NCBI GenBank assembly: GCA_035493835.1
Contig: DATJHO010000005.1
Location: 1-20,018 of the forward strand
Length of the DNA stretch: 20,018 nt
Direction of reading: 5' to 3'
Origin: DASZTU01 sp035493835
GTDB taxonomy: Bacteria; Pseudomonadota; Alphaproteobacteria; Rhizobiales; Devosiaceae
The first letter of the stretch is position 1. The number at the start of each line of letters is the position of its first letter. The position numbers were made by a program, and so were the translations under genes. The notes beneath the pieces were generated by a model, which saw only the letters and a list, made by a program, of their open reading frames with translations, was not told the origin of the DNA and ran no database searches. This document shows, one piece after another, positions 1-7,490 of this stretch.

Positions 1-465
1 GCCCCGCGCCGCAGCATGCGGCGCCGGTTCACGTTGGCGGCCGTGTCGCGCGGGTTCATCCGCCGAATGTGCGCCCCGAGCGGCACGCCGTAGCCGAGCG
101 GGTCTATCTTGCCATAGTCAAAGTCGTTGTTGCGCTGGCGGTCGGAAGGCGCCGACATGCTCTTCCAGGCGGCGATAGGCCATGAAGGTGCCATTCCGCG
201 ACAGGATCGCTGGCTCCGGCAAGCCGTGGACGGGGCCGCGCTCATCATCGTAGCCAAGGATGAACTCGCCGGGCTTGACCGGCGGTCCCGAGCCCGGCGA
301 GGGCTCGATTCCCGTGCCCTCGATCTCGGGTGTCGTAAGGCGGTCGCGATAGCCGAAGTGATCATGAGCGTGGTCGAAGGGCGGCGTCGCCAGCAAATCC
401 AGCGAGGAGAGGACCGTCACCCCGCCTAAACAGCATGCTGCCCCAGTCCGGTTGCGACTGGTCAC
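1..465 (-). pseudogene. Dyp-type peroxidase remnant (frameshifted, internally deleted)
   Basis: Dyp-type peroxidases are heme enzymes that use peroxide to oxidise dyes and other substrates. Read on the minus strand, about 400-150 encodes a conserved Dyp core: HFGYRD followed by TPEIEGTG, then VKPGEFILGY and RNGTFMAYRRLEEHVGAF. This frame stops at 118. The adjacent frame, from about 145 down to 1, continues with NNDFDYG and then GAHIRRMNPRDTAANVNRR, which carries the His expected to ligate heme. In intact family members roughly 50 residues, including a VGRW-like segment, lie between the GAF and NDFDY blocks. Here they are missing and the join is out of frame. The N-terminal half is also absent: nothing Dyp-like is recognisable between 466 and the tRNA gene. 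The GxxDG motif reads GYRDR, which may be normal for its subfamily. The 3' end lies beyond the window. The family call is secure; decay rather than an assembly error is inferred. Confidence 0.75.
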
Positions 466-606
466 CGACTCGCCGCCGGGCGGGGCGTAGGCAGCTCCGA
501 GGTCCAGTCGGCGACAAAGGGATTCTCAAAAATCCTGGAGCCGTATTGCAAAAGGCCCGCAAATCCGAGGCTTTCAGCGATTTTCCGGATCGTGCGGAAG
601 ACAGAA

Positions 607-626
607 GGACTCACGCACGACAGTCC
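607..626 (-). terminator. Possible weak terminator after tRNA-Pro
   Basis: On the minus strand, GGACT and AGTCC form a 5-bp stem with a 10-nt loop just downstream of the tRNA 3' end. It is followed by an interrupted T-rich stretch (TTCTGTCTT). The stem is short and the T tract is broken, so this is a weak call. Confidence 0.25.
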
Positions 627-641
627 CCCTCTCGAAAGCAA

Positions 642-718
642 TGGTCGGGGCAAAGTGATTCGAACACTCGACCCCCGGTTCCCAAAACCGGTGCTCTACC
701 AGGCTGAGCTATACCCCG
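642..718 (-). tRNA. tRNA-Pro (anticodon TGG)
   Basis: The reverse complement folds as a complete 77-nt cloverleaf. The acceptor stem is CGGGGTA paired with TGCCCCG; the D arm is GCTC/GAGC. The anticodon stem is CCGGT/ACCGG around loop TTTGGGA, giving anticodon TGG. The T arm contains TTCGAAT, the discriminator base is A, and the CCA end is encoded. It reads proline codons, CCA by Watson-Crick pairing and others by wobble. A decayed gene fragment lies directly on its 3' side, the side where integrating elements usually insert, but no integrase or duplicated tRNA end is visible. Confidence 0.95.
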
Positions 719-733
719 AAAATGCTGCCCTAG

Positions 734-761
734 TTACTAGTGCATCGATGCGAAAAATCAA
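734..761 (-). promoter_or_regulatory. Candidate promoter of tRNA-Pro
   Basis: On the minus strand, TTGATT (761-756) and TAGTAA (739-734) are separated by 16 bp and lie about 16 nt before the mature tRNA 5' end. Each box matches four of six bases of the sigma-70-type consensus. The position suits a stable RNA promoter. Confidence 0.4.
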
Positions 762-844
762 AGCCGGATTAGCGGGCCGGCGCTCGCCAAAATGGCCGGA
801 CCTGAGACTTGACCTTGGTGAGGAAATCGCCTGATGTCCGCGCC

Positions 845-1600
845 ATGATCGAACTTGCAAACCCCTGGCCGTTCGGCCTCAACCGCCGTACCTGGCCCTT
901 GTTCGCGGGCGTGGTGATCGCCCTGGCCGTCAAGCTGCTGATCTACGATCACCGCCTCTCCTCGATGATCACCGCCAAATCGGCGGATGTGTTGACGTTT
1001 TTCAACTGGGTCACGCGCTGGGGCGAGGCGGACTGGATCCTGATCCCGTCGGCTATTCTGCTGGTCGTTTCTGCTATTACCGCCTGGCTTGTTCCCCGCC
1101 GGCTGCCAAAGCTGGCGCTGATCGAAATGATCGAGATCTATGCCTTCATCTTCGTCGGCGTGGGATTGCCTGGCCTGGTCGCCAACCTGGTCAAGCGTTT
1201 GGTCGGGCGAGGTCGGCCGCCGGTCTTTGACCAGGTGGGAACGCTGGGCTTCCATCCGATGTTCAACGATTTTTTCTTCCAGAGCTTCCCCTCGGGGCAC
1301 ACCACTACGGCGTTTTCCGCGGCGATGGTGCTGGGCTTTCTCGCGCCGCGCTGGTTTTGGGTGGGGCTGGTCTATGCCTGCGCCATTGGAACCTCGCGCA
1401 TGGTGCTGGGGGTTCATTATCCGACCGATGTCCTGGGCGGCATGGTGCTGGGCACGCTCGGCGCCTATGCGGTCCGCAACTGGTTCGCGGACCGTCGCTG
1501 GGGGTTCGAACGGCGGCCGGATGGACGAATCGTCCGGCGCCGCCCGGTTGCCACAATGCGGCTGTTGCGGCCGCTTCAGCGGGGCAGGGCGCTCAGATAG
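845..1600 (+). CDS. PAP2-family membrane phosphatase
   Basis: This is a 251-residue integral membrane protein of the PAP2 (type 2 phosphatidic acid phosphatase) superfamily. Such enzymes remove phosphate from lipid phosphates such as phosphatidic acid, phosphatidylglycerol phosphate or undecaprenyl diphosphate, usually on the outer face of the inner membrane. All three signature motifs are intact: K117 to RGRP, PSGH at 149-152, and SR at 184-185 leading to H191 and D195. Several hydrophobic segments are visible, for example residues about 15-35 and 55-80. ATG 845 is chosen because the protein then starts MIELANPWPF; in-frame TTG 809, TTG 815 and GTG 818 are alternatives, and no site has an ideally spaced Shine-Dalgarno. 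The 3' end overlaps the convergent metC by 25 bp. The substrate cannot be named from sequence. Confidence 0.9.
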   Translation: MIELANPWPFGLNRRTWPLFAGVVIALAVKLLIYDHRLSSMITAKSADVLTFFNWVTRWGEADWILIPSAILLVVSAITAWLVPRRLPKLALIEMIEIYAFIFVGVGLPGLVANLVKRLVGRGRPPVFDQVGTLGFHPMFNDFFFQSFPSGHTTTAFSAAMVLGFLAPRWFWVGLVYACAIGTSRMVLGVHYPTDVLGGMVLGTLGAYAVRNWFADRRWGFERRPDGRIVRRRPVATMRLLRPLQRGRALR

Positions 1601-2769
1601 CGCTCAAGGCCGGCGGCGAGATCCGCCTTCAAATCGTCAAGGCCCTCGAGGCCGACATGGATGCGCAGCATATGACCGGGCGCGGTCCACGGCACCGCCG
1701 TGCGGATCTTGGCGGGGTTGATCGGCAGGCACAGGCTCTCGTAGCCGCCCCAGGAATAGCCCATGGCGAAGAGCCGGAAATTGTCCATCATGGCGGCGAG
1801 TGCCTTTCGCGGCCCGGGCGTCAGGCGGATGGCAAAAAGGCTGCCCGCGCCGTTGAAATCACGCTTGAACAGGGCGTGGTCCGGATGACTCGACAGCGCC
1901 GGATGAATGACCTGCTCGACGCCGTCCTGCCCTTCGAGCCATTGCGCCAGTTCAATCGAGCGGGCGGCGTGTTCCTTCATCCGGATGGCCAGCGTCCTCA
2001 GGCCGCGCGCGGTGAGGAAGGCATCGTCGCCTGAGGTGTTGAAGCCCAGCAGCCGACGCGTGGCCAGCACCTCCGGCCAGGCCGCTTCGGTGGCCGACAC
2101 GGTGCCGACCAACACATCGGAATGGCCGACGAACATCTTCGTGCCGGCGTGGACGACGACATCGGCGCCCAGCGCCAGAGGGTGATGATACAGCGGGGTG
2201 GCCCAGCTATTGTCGACCATGACCTTGATGCCGCGCGGCTTGGCGACGGCAACGATGGCCGGCAGGTCCTGTATTTCGAAGGTCAGCGAACCGGGGCTTT
2301 CGACCCAGATCGCTTTCGTGCGTTCCGTGAGGAGATCCGCGATGCCCGCCCCGATACGCGGATCGTAATAGCGGACGCTGGCCCCCATCCGGGTGAGGAA
2401 CTGATCGCAGAAGGCGCGTACCGGGCCATAGGCGCTGTCGGTCACCAGCACTTCATCGCCGGCCTGGATGGCGCTGAGGATCGCGACCGTGATCGCGGCA
2501 AGGCCGGAGGGGAGGAGGCTTGTGGCAAAGGCGCCTTCAAGCTCGGTGACCAGCCGCTCGACCGCGGTGGTGGTCGGGTTTCCTGCGCGCCCATAGAGAT
2601 AAGGCTGGCTCGGGTCGTCGTGCTCGGCAAGCGTTTCGAACACCACCGTCGAGCCCCTGTAGACCGGCGTATTGACGAAGCCGAACTGCTCGGCCGGCTC
2701 GCGGCCAAGGTGTGTGAGGATGGTCTCGGCGGAGGGTTTCGCCTCGCCTGCGCCATTCTTGTTGTTCAT
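1576..2769 (-). CDS. metC: Cystathionine beta-lyase (PLP-dependent)
   Basis: This is a 397-residue cytosolic enzyme of the Cys/Met-metabolism PLP family (fold type I). It would split cystathionine into homocysteine, pyruvate and ammonia, the penultimate step of methionine synthesis by transsulfuration. YGRAGNPT (59-66) and the LPSGLAA turn (86-92) are cofactor-site motifs, VDNSWATPLY (185-194) holds the PLP-contacting Asp, and K211 in HAGTKMFVGHSDV is the Schiff-base lysine. The HSDV context and length fit MetC rather than cystathionine gamma-synthase or methionine gamma-lyase, though annotation within this family is often ambiguous. ATG 2769 is preferred: an AGGATA ribosome site lies about 10 nt upstream and the family-typical N-terminus follows. 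It is divergent from the first AapJ-like gene. Confidence 0.9.
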   Translation of the reverse strand: MNNKNGAGEAKPSAETILTHLGREPAEQFGFVNTPVYRGSTVVFETLAEHDDPSQPYLYGRAGNPTTTAVERLVTELEGAFATSLLPSGLAAITVAILSAIQAGDEVLVTDSAYGPVRAFCDQFLTRMGASVRYYDPRIGAGIADLLTERTKAIWVESPGSLTFEIQDLPAIVAVAKPRGIKVMVDNSWATPLYHHPLALGADVVVHAGTKMFVGHSDVLVGTVSATEAAWPEVLATRRLLGFNTSGDDAFLTARGLRTLAIRMKEHAARSIELAQWLEGQDGVEQVIHPALSSHPDHALFKRDFNGAGSLFAIRLTPGPRKALAAMMDNFRLFAMGYSWGGYESLCLPINPAKIRTAVPWTAPGHMLRIHVGLEGLDDLKADLAAGLERYLSALPR

Positions 2770-2878
2770 AGCAAATATCCTGCGAAACGAGCCTGAAGTT
2801 CCGTCCAACCTGCCGGCTACGGGGGTTGGCGCCGCACCGCGGCGTTTGGCCGGTTGCCAATGGTCGTTTTCATGTTCT

Positions 2879-2922
2879 AGAGCATCGCGCGACAAGGTGG
2901 GAACCGGTTTTCGCGCGATGTG
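2879..2922. repeat. Short rhizobial-type palindromic intergenic element
   Basis: An AGAGCAT lead-in is followed by a perfect 10-bp inverted repeat, CATCGCGCGA (2883-2892) and TCGCGCGATG (2911-2920). The loop contains GTGGGAACCGGTTTT. This layout (AGAGCAT, then GTGGGAACCGGTTTTCG, then a complementary arm) is a familiar small repeat between genes of Hyphomicrobiales. It lies in the divergent metC/aapJ-like interval and would form a hairpin in either transcript. Confidence 0.7.
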
Positions 2923-2975
2923 ACCCGAATAGGCCGGTCGCGTCACTGCCCGGTTGGCTCGATCGAGGCGGATGC

Positions 2976-3989
2976 ATGCCGGCAAAACTGGTCGCCGCGG
3001 CGCTCCTGGCGCTGCTCTCACTTGCGGGTGGCGCCCGCGCCGACACGCTTGCCGCCGTCAAGGCCCGCGGCGCCGTGATCTGCGGCGCCAGTAGCGAGAC
3101 GACCGGCTTTTCAGCGACCCAGGTCGGCGGCAATTGGGTTGGGTTGGGCGCCGATTATTGCCGTGGTCTTGCCGCCGTGATTTTCAACGATCCAAGCAAA
3201 GTGCGGTTCGTGCCGCTGCAGGCAGGCGGGGGGACCTCAGCCCTTGTTTCCGGCCAGGTCGACGCGCTCGCCGACCTGATCCCCTGGACCCTCGGCGCCG
3301 ACACCGAGCATGGCCTGAAATTCGTGGGGACCATGTTCTATGACGGGCAGGGTTTTCTCGTGACCAAGGCCTCCGGGCTGAAATCCGTGCGCGACCTCGC
3401 CGGCAAGGAGGTGTGCGTCGAGGCCGGCAGCCCCGCCCAGGCCGACGCCGCCGAATATTTCGACGCCAACAACATTCCGGCAAAGGTCGAGCCGATGGGG
3501 GGGCGCGAGGCGGCGGTGGGCGGCTACGTGGCCGGCACCTGCGCCGCCTATTCTGCCGCGTACTCGGTTCTCGCGGGCGTGCGGGCAACGCTCTCTGTCC
3601 CGGCCAACCACGTGATCCTTGCCGACCTCATCACCAAGGAGCCGCTCTCCCTGGTCATCCGGCAGGGCGACGATCGCTGGTTCGATATCGCGCGCTGGAC
3701 CTTCTACGCCCTGCTCGATGCCGAGGAACTGGGCGTGACGCAAGGCAATGTCGACGAAATGCTGGGCTCGGACAACATATCAGTCCGCCGGCTGCTGGGG
3801 GTGGAGGGAGACTTCGGCAGCGAAATCGGCCTCAACAAGGATTGGGCGTACCAACTCATCAAGGGCGTGGGCAATTACGGCGACATCTACGATCGAAATA
3901 TCGGCGAGGAGAGCCCGCTCAAGTTGCCCCGTGGACTGAATGCGCTGTGGAATCACGGCGGTATCCAGTATTCACCGCCGGTGCGTTGA
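2976..3989 (+). CDS. AapJ-like amino-acid ABC transporter binding protein, copy 1
   Basis: This is a 337-residue periplasmic solute-binding protein of family 3, closest in layout to AapJ, the binding protein of the rhizobial general L-amino acid transporter. Residues 1-22 form a signal peptide ending ARA before DTLAAVKARG. Recognisable blocks are the VICGAS opening strand, GADYCRGLAAVIFNDPSKVRFVPL, FYDGQGFLV, LITKEPLSLVIRQGDDRWFDI, and the C-terminal GLNALWNHGG with YSPPVR. ATG 2976 is chosen because it begins the signal peptide and has GAGG about 9 nt upstream. No membrane or ATPase partner genes (aapQ, aapM, aapP) are adjacent, so it must use a transporter encoded elsewhere or act as a receptor. 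It differs from typical AapJ around residues 80-105, where GGGTSALVSGQVDALADLIPWTL replaces the usual ERFTAL and SRNTTWT. Ligand unknown. Confidence 0.88.
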   Translation: MPAKLVAAALLALLSLAGGARADTLAAVKARGAVICGASSETTGFSATQVGGNWVGLGADYCRGLAAVIFNDPSKVRFVPLQAGGGTSALVSGQVDALADLIPWTLGADTEHGLKFVGTMFYDGQGFLVTKASGLKSVRDLAGKEVCVEAGSPAQADAAEYFDANNIPAKVEPMGGREAAVGGYVAGTCAAYSAAYSVLAGVRATLSVPANHVILADLITKEPLSLVIRQGDDRWFDIARWTFYALLDAEELGVTQGNVDEMLGSDNISVRRLLGVEGDFGSEIGLNKDWAYQLIKGVGNYGDIYDRNIGEESPLKLPRGLNALWNHGGIQYSPPVR

Positions 3990-3991
3990 GG

Positions 3992-5062
3992 ATGTTGACG
4001 CCACCCATGAGGCCCCGCTTGCCGCACGCCCATCGCCTGTCTGTTGCGGCCAGTCTGCGGGCGCTGCTTGCCGTCGCCTTGCTGTTGTTCATGGCGGGGG
4101 CCGCCAGCGCTTCCACCCTCGATACGGTACGCGCGCGGGGCAAGCTGGTATGCGGCTCGACTGATCCCCTGCCTGGCTTTGCGCAGCAGAACCAGAAGGA
4201 TGGCCGCTGGTCGGGATTTGACGTCGATTTCTGCCGGGCCGTGGCCGCGGCCGTCTTCGGGGACCCGAACAAGGTCGACTTCAGGCCACTCAGCGGCACC
4301 TCGCGCTTTGCCCTGCTGCAAACGGGCGCCGTCGACCTCTTGGCGCGCGATGCGGCCTGGACGATGCGGCGCGATAGCGGTTATGGCGCGAGCTATGTCG
4401 GCTCCTCCTTCTTCGACGGACAGGGTTTCCTGGTCCATCAGTCGCTCAATGTCGTCTCGGCCTACGAATTGACGAAGGTGCGCGTCTGCGTGCTCGACGG
4501 CGGCGACGAGGTGCTCAACGTTCGCGACTTCTTCTTCCAGAACCAGGCGCCCTATACCGAGGTGCTCTATGAGGACCGGCAGGACCTGACGATCGCCTAC
4601 CGGGCCGGCCTTTGCGACGCGGTTTCAGCCAATGCCAGCTGGCTTTATGCCATGAAGCGCGATCTGCCGGACCCGGCCAGCAACGTCATCCTGCCCGAGC
4701 GCATCTCCAAGGATTCCTTCGGGCCGGTGGTGCGCGACGGCGACGATCAGTGGTTCAACATCGTCAAATGGACGCTGTTCACGCTGATCGACGCCGAGGA
4801 GGTGGGCATAACTTCCGACAACATCGACTCGCTTTCCGCCGCCAAGACCCCCGCCATCCGCAGGATTTTGGGTCTTCAAGGGACTTTCGGCAGGGCCTTG
4901 GGCCTTTCGCCGGATTTCATGAAGAACATCATCCGGGCGGTGGGCAATTATGGCGAGGTCTTCGACCGGAATTTCGGCAGCAATACCGGGGTGTCGATGC
5001 TCAGGGGCCAAAACGCGCTCTGGACCCGCGGCGGCCTGCTGTTCGCACCGCCGATCGAGTAG
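3992..5062 (+). CDS. AapJ-like amino-acid ABC transporter binding protein, copy 2
   Basis: This is a 356-residue paralog of the preceding gene and clearly the same AapJ-like family: VDFCRAVAAAVFGDPNKVDFRPL, FFDGQGFLV, RISKDSFGPVVRDGDDQWFNIVKWTLFTLIDAEEVGIT, VGNYGEVFDRN, and QNALWTRGG with FAPPIE at the end. The basic N-terminus and hydrophobic stretch (about residues 20-40, ending ASAS) form a signal peptide. It starts 2 nt after the stop of copy 1, so the two are almost certainly cotranscribed. ATG 3992 overlaps the coupled stop/GAGG region; ATG 4007, five codons on, is an alternative. The ligand-contacting region differs from copy 1 (RDAAWTM against LIPWTL), suggesting different ligands. 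No permease genes follow. Confidence 0.87.
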   Translation: MLTPPMRPRLPHAHRLSVAASLRALLAVALLLFMAGAASASTLDTVRARGKLVCGSTDPLPGFAQQNQKDGRWSGFDVDFCRAVAAAVFGDPNKVDFRPLSGTSRFALLQTGAVDLLARDAAWTMRRDSGYGASYVGSSFFDGQGFLVHQSLNVVSAYELTKVRVCVLDGGDEVLNVRDFFFQNQAPYTEVLYEDRQDLTIAYRAGLCDAVSANASWLYAMKRDLPDPASNVILPERISKDSFGPVVRDGDDQWFNIVKWTLFTLIDAEEVGITSDNIDSLSAAKTPAIRRILGLQGTFGRALGLSPDFMKNIIRAVGNYGEVFDRNFGSNTGVSMLRGQNALWTRGGLLFAPPIE

Positions 5063-5127
5063 AAGTGGGGGTCGACCGGGGCCTGATCCAGTTCGACAGA
5101 ATCAGGATGTCCAAGCGGGAGGGGACC

Positions 5128-5283
5128 ATGCAGCGACGTGCTATCCTCATCGCGTCGGTAGTTGGTCGCCTGCCTTGCCACATCGTCATCCCCGGGCTTG
5201 CCCGGGGACCCATGCCGCTTTTCAATAGCTCGGGTGGACTTGGCGCGAGGCCTCATGGGTGGCCGGGGCAAGCCCGGCCATGA
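5128..5283 (+). pseudogene. Orphan secreted-protein start running into a palindromic repeat
   Basis: A strong ribosome site (GGGAGGGG) lies 5-10 nt before ATG 5128. The following codons read MQRRAILIASVVG, like the basic and hydrophobic start of a signal peptide. From about 5184 the frame enters the palindromic repeat and is meaningless, stopping at 5281-5283 after 51 codons. It follows the AapJ-like tandem on the same strand. The simplest reading is the 5' remnant of a third exported-protein gene cut off by the repeat and deletion. A chance start is also possible. Confidence 0.35.
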
Positions 5284-5287
5284 CTGG
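5184..5287. repeat. Palindromic intergenic repeat, copy A
   Basis: A roughly 100-bp element begins CGTCATCCCC and ends with GCCATGAC. It contains two perfect hairpins: CCCCGGGC-TT-GCCCGGGG (5190-5207) and TGGCCGGG-GCAAG-CCCGGCCA (5260-5280). Its outer ends are imperfect inverted repeats of each other (CGTCAT...GGGCTTG against CAAGCCCGG...ATGAC). A diverged second copy lies at 14967-15066 in the same orientation. It sits between two convergent gene sets and may act as a bidirectional transcription stop or mRNA 3' shield. It resembles the small nonautonomous palindromic repeats common in Hyphomicrobiales. Confidence 0.8.
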
Positions 5288-5322
5288 GGGGAGCGAGCGC
5301 CTCAACTCAACAGGATCACTCC

Positions 5323-6036
5323 TCACGCAAACAGCAGGCTGACCCGCCGGTTTTGCGCGCCCTTCTTTTCGATCTTGCCCAGCTTGAGTGGCCCGATCTC
5401 GCCGGTTGACCTAACATGTGTGCCGCCGCAAGGCTGCAAATCGACCATGCCGATCCGGATCAGCCGGACGCGTCCCTGGCCCATCGGCGGCTTGACCTTC
5501 ATGGTTTTGATGAGCTGTGGATTGGCCGCCATTTCGGCGTCGGTGATCCACTCCGCGGAGATGGGGTGGTCGGCGACGACCATCTCGTTGAGCCGCGTTT
5601 CGAGGGCGTCGAGATCGGCCGGTACTTCCGGCATGTCGAAGTCGAGCCGCCCCTTGTCTTCGCCGATCGAGCCGCCGGTCACCGCGAACGGAAAGACGAC
5701 CGAGAGCAGGTGAAGGGCAGTGTGCATGCGCATGAGCTTGTAGCGGCGCGTCCAATCGATTTCGGCTGTCAGTTTCTGGCCTACCGCCGGCCGCGCCTGT
5801 CCGTCAGCGGGCATGTGGACGATGCGGGTCTTGTCGCCCTCGGGGTGGATGGCCGTTGAGATCGGGATGCGGATGCCGTCCGGCCCGATGAGCACGCCGC
5901 TATCACCGGGCTGGCCGCCTGAGGTCGCGTAAAAGATGGTGCGGTCGAGCCCGATGCCACCCTCCGGTGTGATCTCGGTTACGGCGGCATCGAGCGTTTG
6001 CAAATAGCTGTCGCTGCGGAAGACGAATTCGGTCAT
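5323..6036 (-). CDS. alaX: Free-standing alanyl-tRNA editing protein (AlaX family)
   Basis: This is a 237-residue cytosolic protein matching the editing domain of alanyl-tRNA synthetase without its catalytic core. AlaX proteins hydrolyse mischarged tRNA-Ala (Ser- or Gly-tRNA-Ala) in trans and so protect translation. Visible features: GGQPGDSG (40-47), as in the AlaRS beta-barrel; the zinc-site H105 and H109 in HTALHLL; and C203 and H207 in QPCGGTHV. All four metal ligands are intact. The length with an N-terminal barrel plus editing domain suits the medium AlaX-M class. ATG 6036 follows 8 nt after the stop of cls, with AGGA overlapping the cls end, so it is the last gene of a cysK-cls-alaX operon. 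It converges on the AapJ-like genes across repeat copy A. Confidence 0.92.
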   Translation of the reverse strand: MTEFVFRSDSYLQTLDAAVTEITPEGGIGLDRTIFYATSGGQPGDSGVLIGPDGIRIPISTAIHPEGDKTRIVHMPADGQARPAVGQKLTAEIDWTRRYKLMRMHTALHLLSVVFPFAVTGGSIGEDKGRLDFDMPEVPADLDALETRLNEMVVADHPISAEWITDAEMAANPQLIKTMKVKPPMGQGRVRLIRIGMVDLQPCGGTHVRSTGEIGPLKLGKIEKKGAQNRRVSLLFA

Positions 6037-6044
6037 GGGGAATC

Positions 6045-7487
6045 CTAAAGTACGGGCGAAAGCAATTTTGCCGCCTGGCCCACGAACCGCATGTAAAGCG
6101 GAATGGCGGCGACATCATCGATCGTGGTGCGCCGTGCGTTCTGGAAATCGATCTCGAGCATCGCCTCCACATCCCGGATCATATGCTCGGCCGTGAACCA
6201 GAGGGTCAGCTCGAAATTGATCGCAAAGGAGCGATTATCAAAGTTTACCGTGCCGACGCCCGCGATCAGGTCGTCCACCAGGATGACCTTTTCGTGCAGG
6301 AAGCCGTCGAGGTAGCGGTAAACCGCGACGTCGCGCAGCACCATGGCATTGGCGTGGGCGTTGCTCGCGTGCCAGACCATCAGGTGATCGGGCTTGTGCG
6401 GCAGCAGCACCCGAACTTCCACCCCCCGCAGGACAGCGGCGTAGAGCGCCGTGCGCACGTCGAGATCGGGCACGAAATAGGGACTGACGATCCAGATGCG
6501 TTTGCGGGCCTTCGAGATGACATCGGTAAAGGCGATGGCGCAGTCTTCGAGGCGATCTGCGGGACCGGTGGGCATCGCCAGGACCGGCTGATTCCCGGGT
6601 TGGGCAACGTTCTGGGGGATGGCCAGGGGCAGCGCTTCCCCGGTCGCCCATTCCCAATCCTCGGAGAACACCAAAGCGCAGGCAAGCGCTGCGGGTCCCG
6701 TCACATGCACCTGGGTGTCGCGCCAGCGTCCGAAGCGCTTGCTTTGCCCGATATATTCCACGCCGACATTGTGCCCCCCCACCCAGGCCTCGAGCCCGTC
6801 CGCGACGACGATCTTGCGGTGATTGCGGTAATTGAGGCGCGTCGGGCCGTAGAGCCGCAGGAACGGGTGACGATGGTTGAAGCCCGAGACCTTTATGCCC
6901 GCCGCCCGCAGCCGCTCGACATAGGTGCGCGGCAGGCCGGCGCTACCGATGTCATCGTAGAGCAGGCGGATTGCGACACCGGCCTGCGCCCGGGCGATCA
7001 GCTTGTCAGCGAGCGCTTTGCCAAGGGCATCGTCGCGAACGATGTAGAACTGAACGAGCAGATAGTGCTGGGCCTTGTCGATGCCGGCGAAGATGGAATC
7101 GAACGTTGCCTTGCCGTCGATCAGCAGGGACGCCTCGTTACCGGCCAGAAACGGCATTTGCGCCACTTCGGTCAGCACCGGCCAGTTGCGATTGCAGTCC
7201 TCGTCGACGAGCGGCATGCTGCGACTGCGCCCGGAGCGGGTCAGCCGGCTGCCGCGGGCCTGCAGTTGGGCATAGTCGTCAAAATGCTTCCAGCCGACGA
7301 TGAAGTAGAAGATCACCGTCGGAAACGGCAGCAGGATGAGCGACAGCAGCCAAGCGATCGAGCCCTGCGAGGTGCGCGAAACCATGACCTCGCGGATCGC
7401 GCATATGATCGCAAGGCCATAAAAGATTATCGTCAAGGCCGTCAGGAGTGGCGAGTTGGCAGCGAAGAAATCGAGCCACACCACCAT
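6045..7487 (-). CDS. cls: Cardiolipin synthase (phospholipase D type)
   Basis: This is a 480-residue inner-membrane enzyme that joins phosphatidylglycerol to a second phospholipid to form cardiolipin. Two N-terminal hydrophobic helices (about residues 12-32 and 45-66) are followed by two phospholipase D domains. Each has the HxKxxxxD signature: H223, K225, D230 in NHRKIVVAD, and H398, K400, D405 in HEKVILVDD, both followed by the GG or GT-VN and N(R)S pattern of the superfamily. Length and layout are standard for bacterial ClsA. The ATG lies 3 nt after the cysK stop with no clear ribosome site of its own, suggesting translational coupling. It is the middle gene of the operon. Confidence 0.93.
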   Translation of the reverse strand: MVVWLDFFAANSPLLTALTIIFYGLAIICAIREVMVSRTSQGSIAWLLSLILLPFPTVIFYFIVGWKHFDDYAQLQARGSRLTRSGRSRSMPLVDEDCNRNWPVLTEVAQMPFLAGNEASLLIDGKATFDSIFAGIDKAQHYLLVQFYIVRDDALGKALADKLIARAQAGVAIRLLYDDIGSAGLPRTYVERLRAAGIKVSGFNHRHPFLRLYGPTRLNYRNHRKIVVADGLEAWVGGHNVGVEYIGQSKRFGRWRDTQVHVTGPAALACALVFSEDWEWATGEALPLAIPQNVAQPGNQPVLAMPTGPADRLEDCAIAFTDVISKARKRIWIVSPYFVPDLDVRTALYAAVLRGVEVRVLLPHKPDHLMVWHASNAHANAMVLRDVAVYRYLDGFLHEKVILVDDLIAGVGTVNFDNRSFAINFELTLWFTAEHMIRDVEAMLEIDFQNARRTTIDDVAAIPLYMRFVGQAAKLLSPVL

Positions 7488-7490
7488 CGC

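Noticed and set aside
127..429. Plus-strand open frame of 100 codons
   Set aside because: It is the antisense of the Dyp peroxidase fragment, whose conserved motifs are on the minus strand.
462..653. Minus-strand open frame between the tRNA and the Dyp remnant
   Set aside because: It begins inside the tRNA gene, has no recognisable motif and no ribosome site. It could hide gene debris, but nothing supports a call.
758..1417. 219-codon antisense frame over the PAP2 gene
   Set aside because: Charged, low-complexity shadow translation; the PAP2 motifs on the other strand are intact.
2770..2975. SAM-II riboswitch before metC
   Set aside because: This riboswitch class precedes methionine genes in alphaproteobacteria, so I looked for its conserved core, including the GCUAAAAAGG-like segment. 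It is not present; the region holds the short palindromic element instead.
3413..3991. Upstream extension of the second AapJ-like gene
   Set aside because: The frame is open through copy 1, but that part is an Arg-rich shadow of copy 1. The signal peptide marks the true start near 3992-4007.
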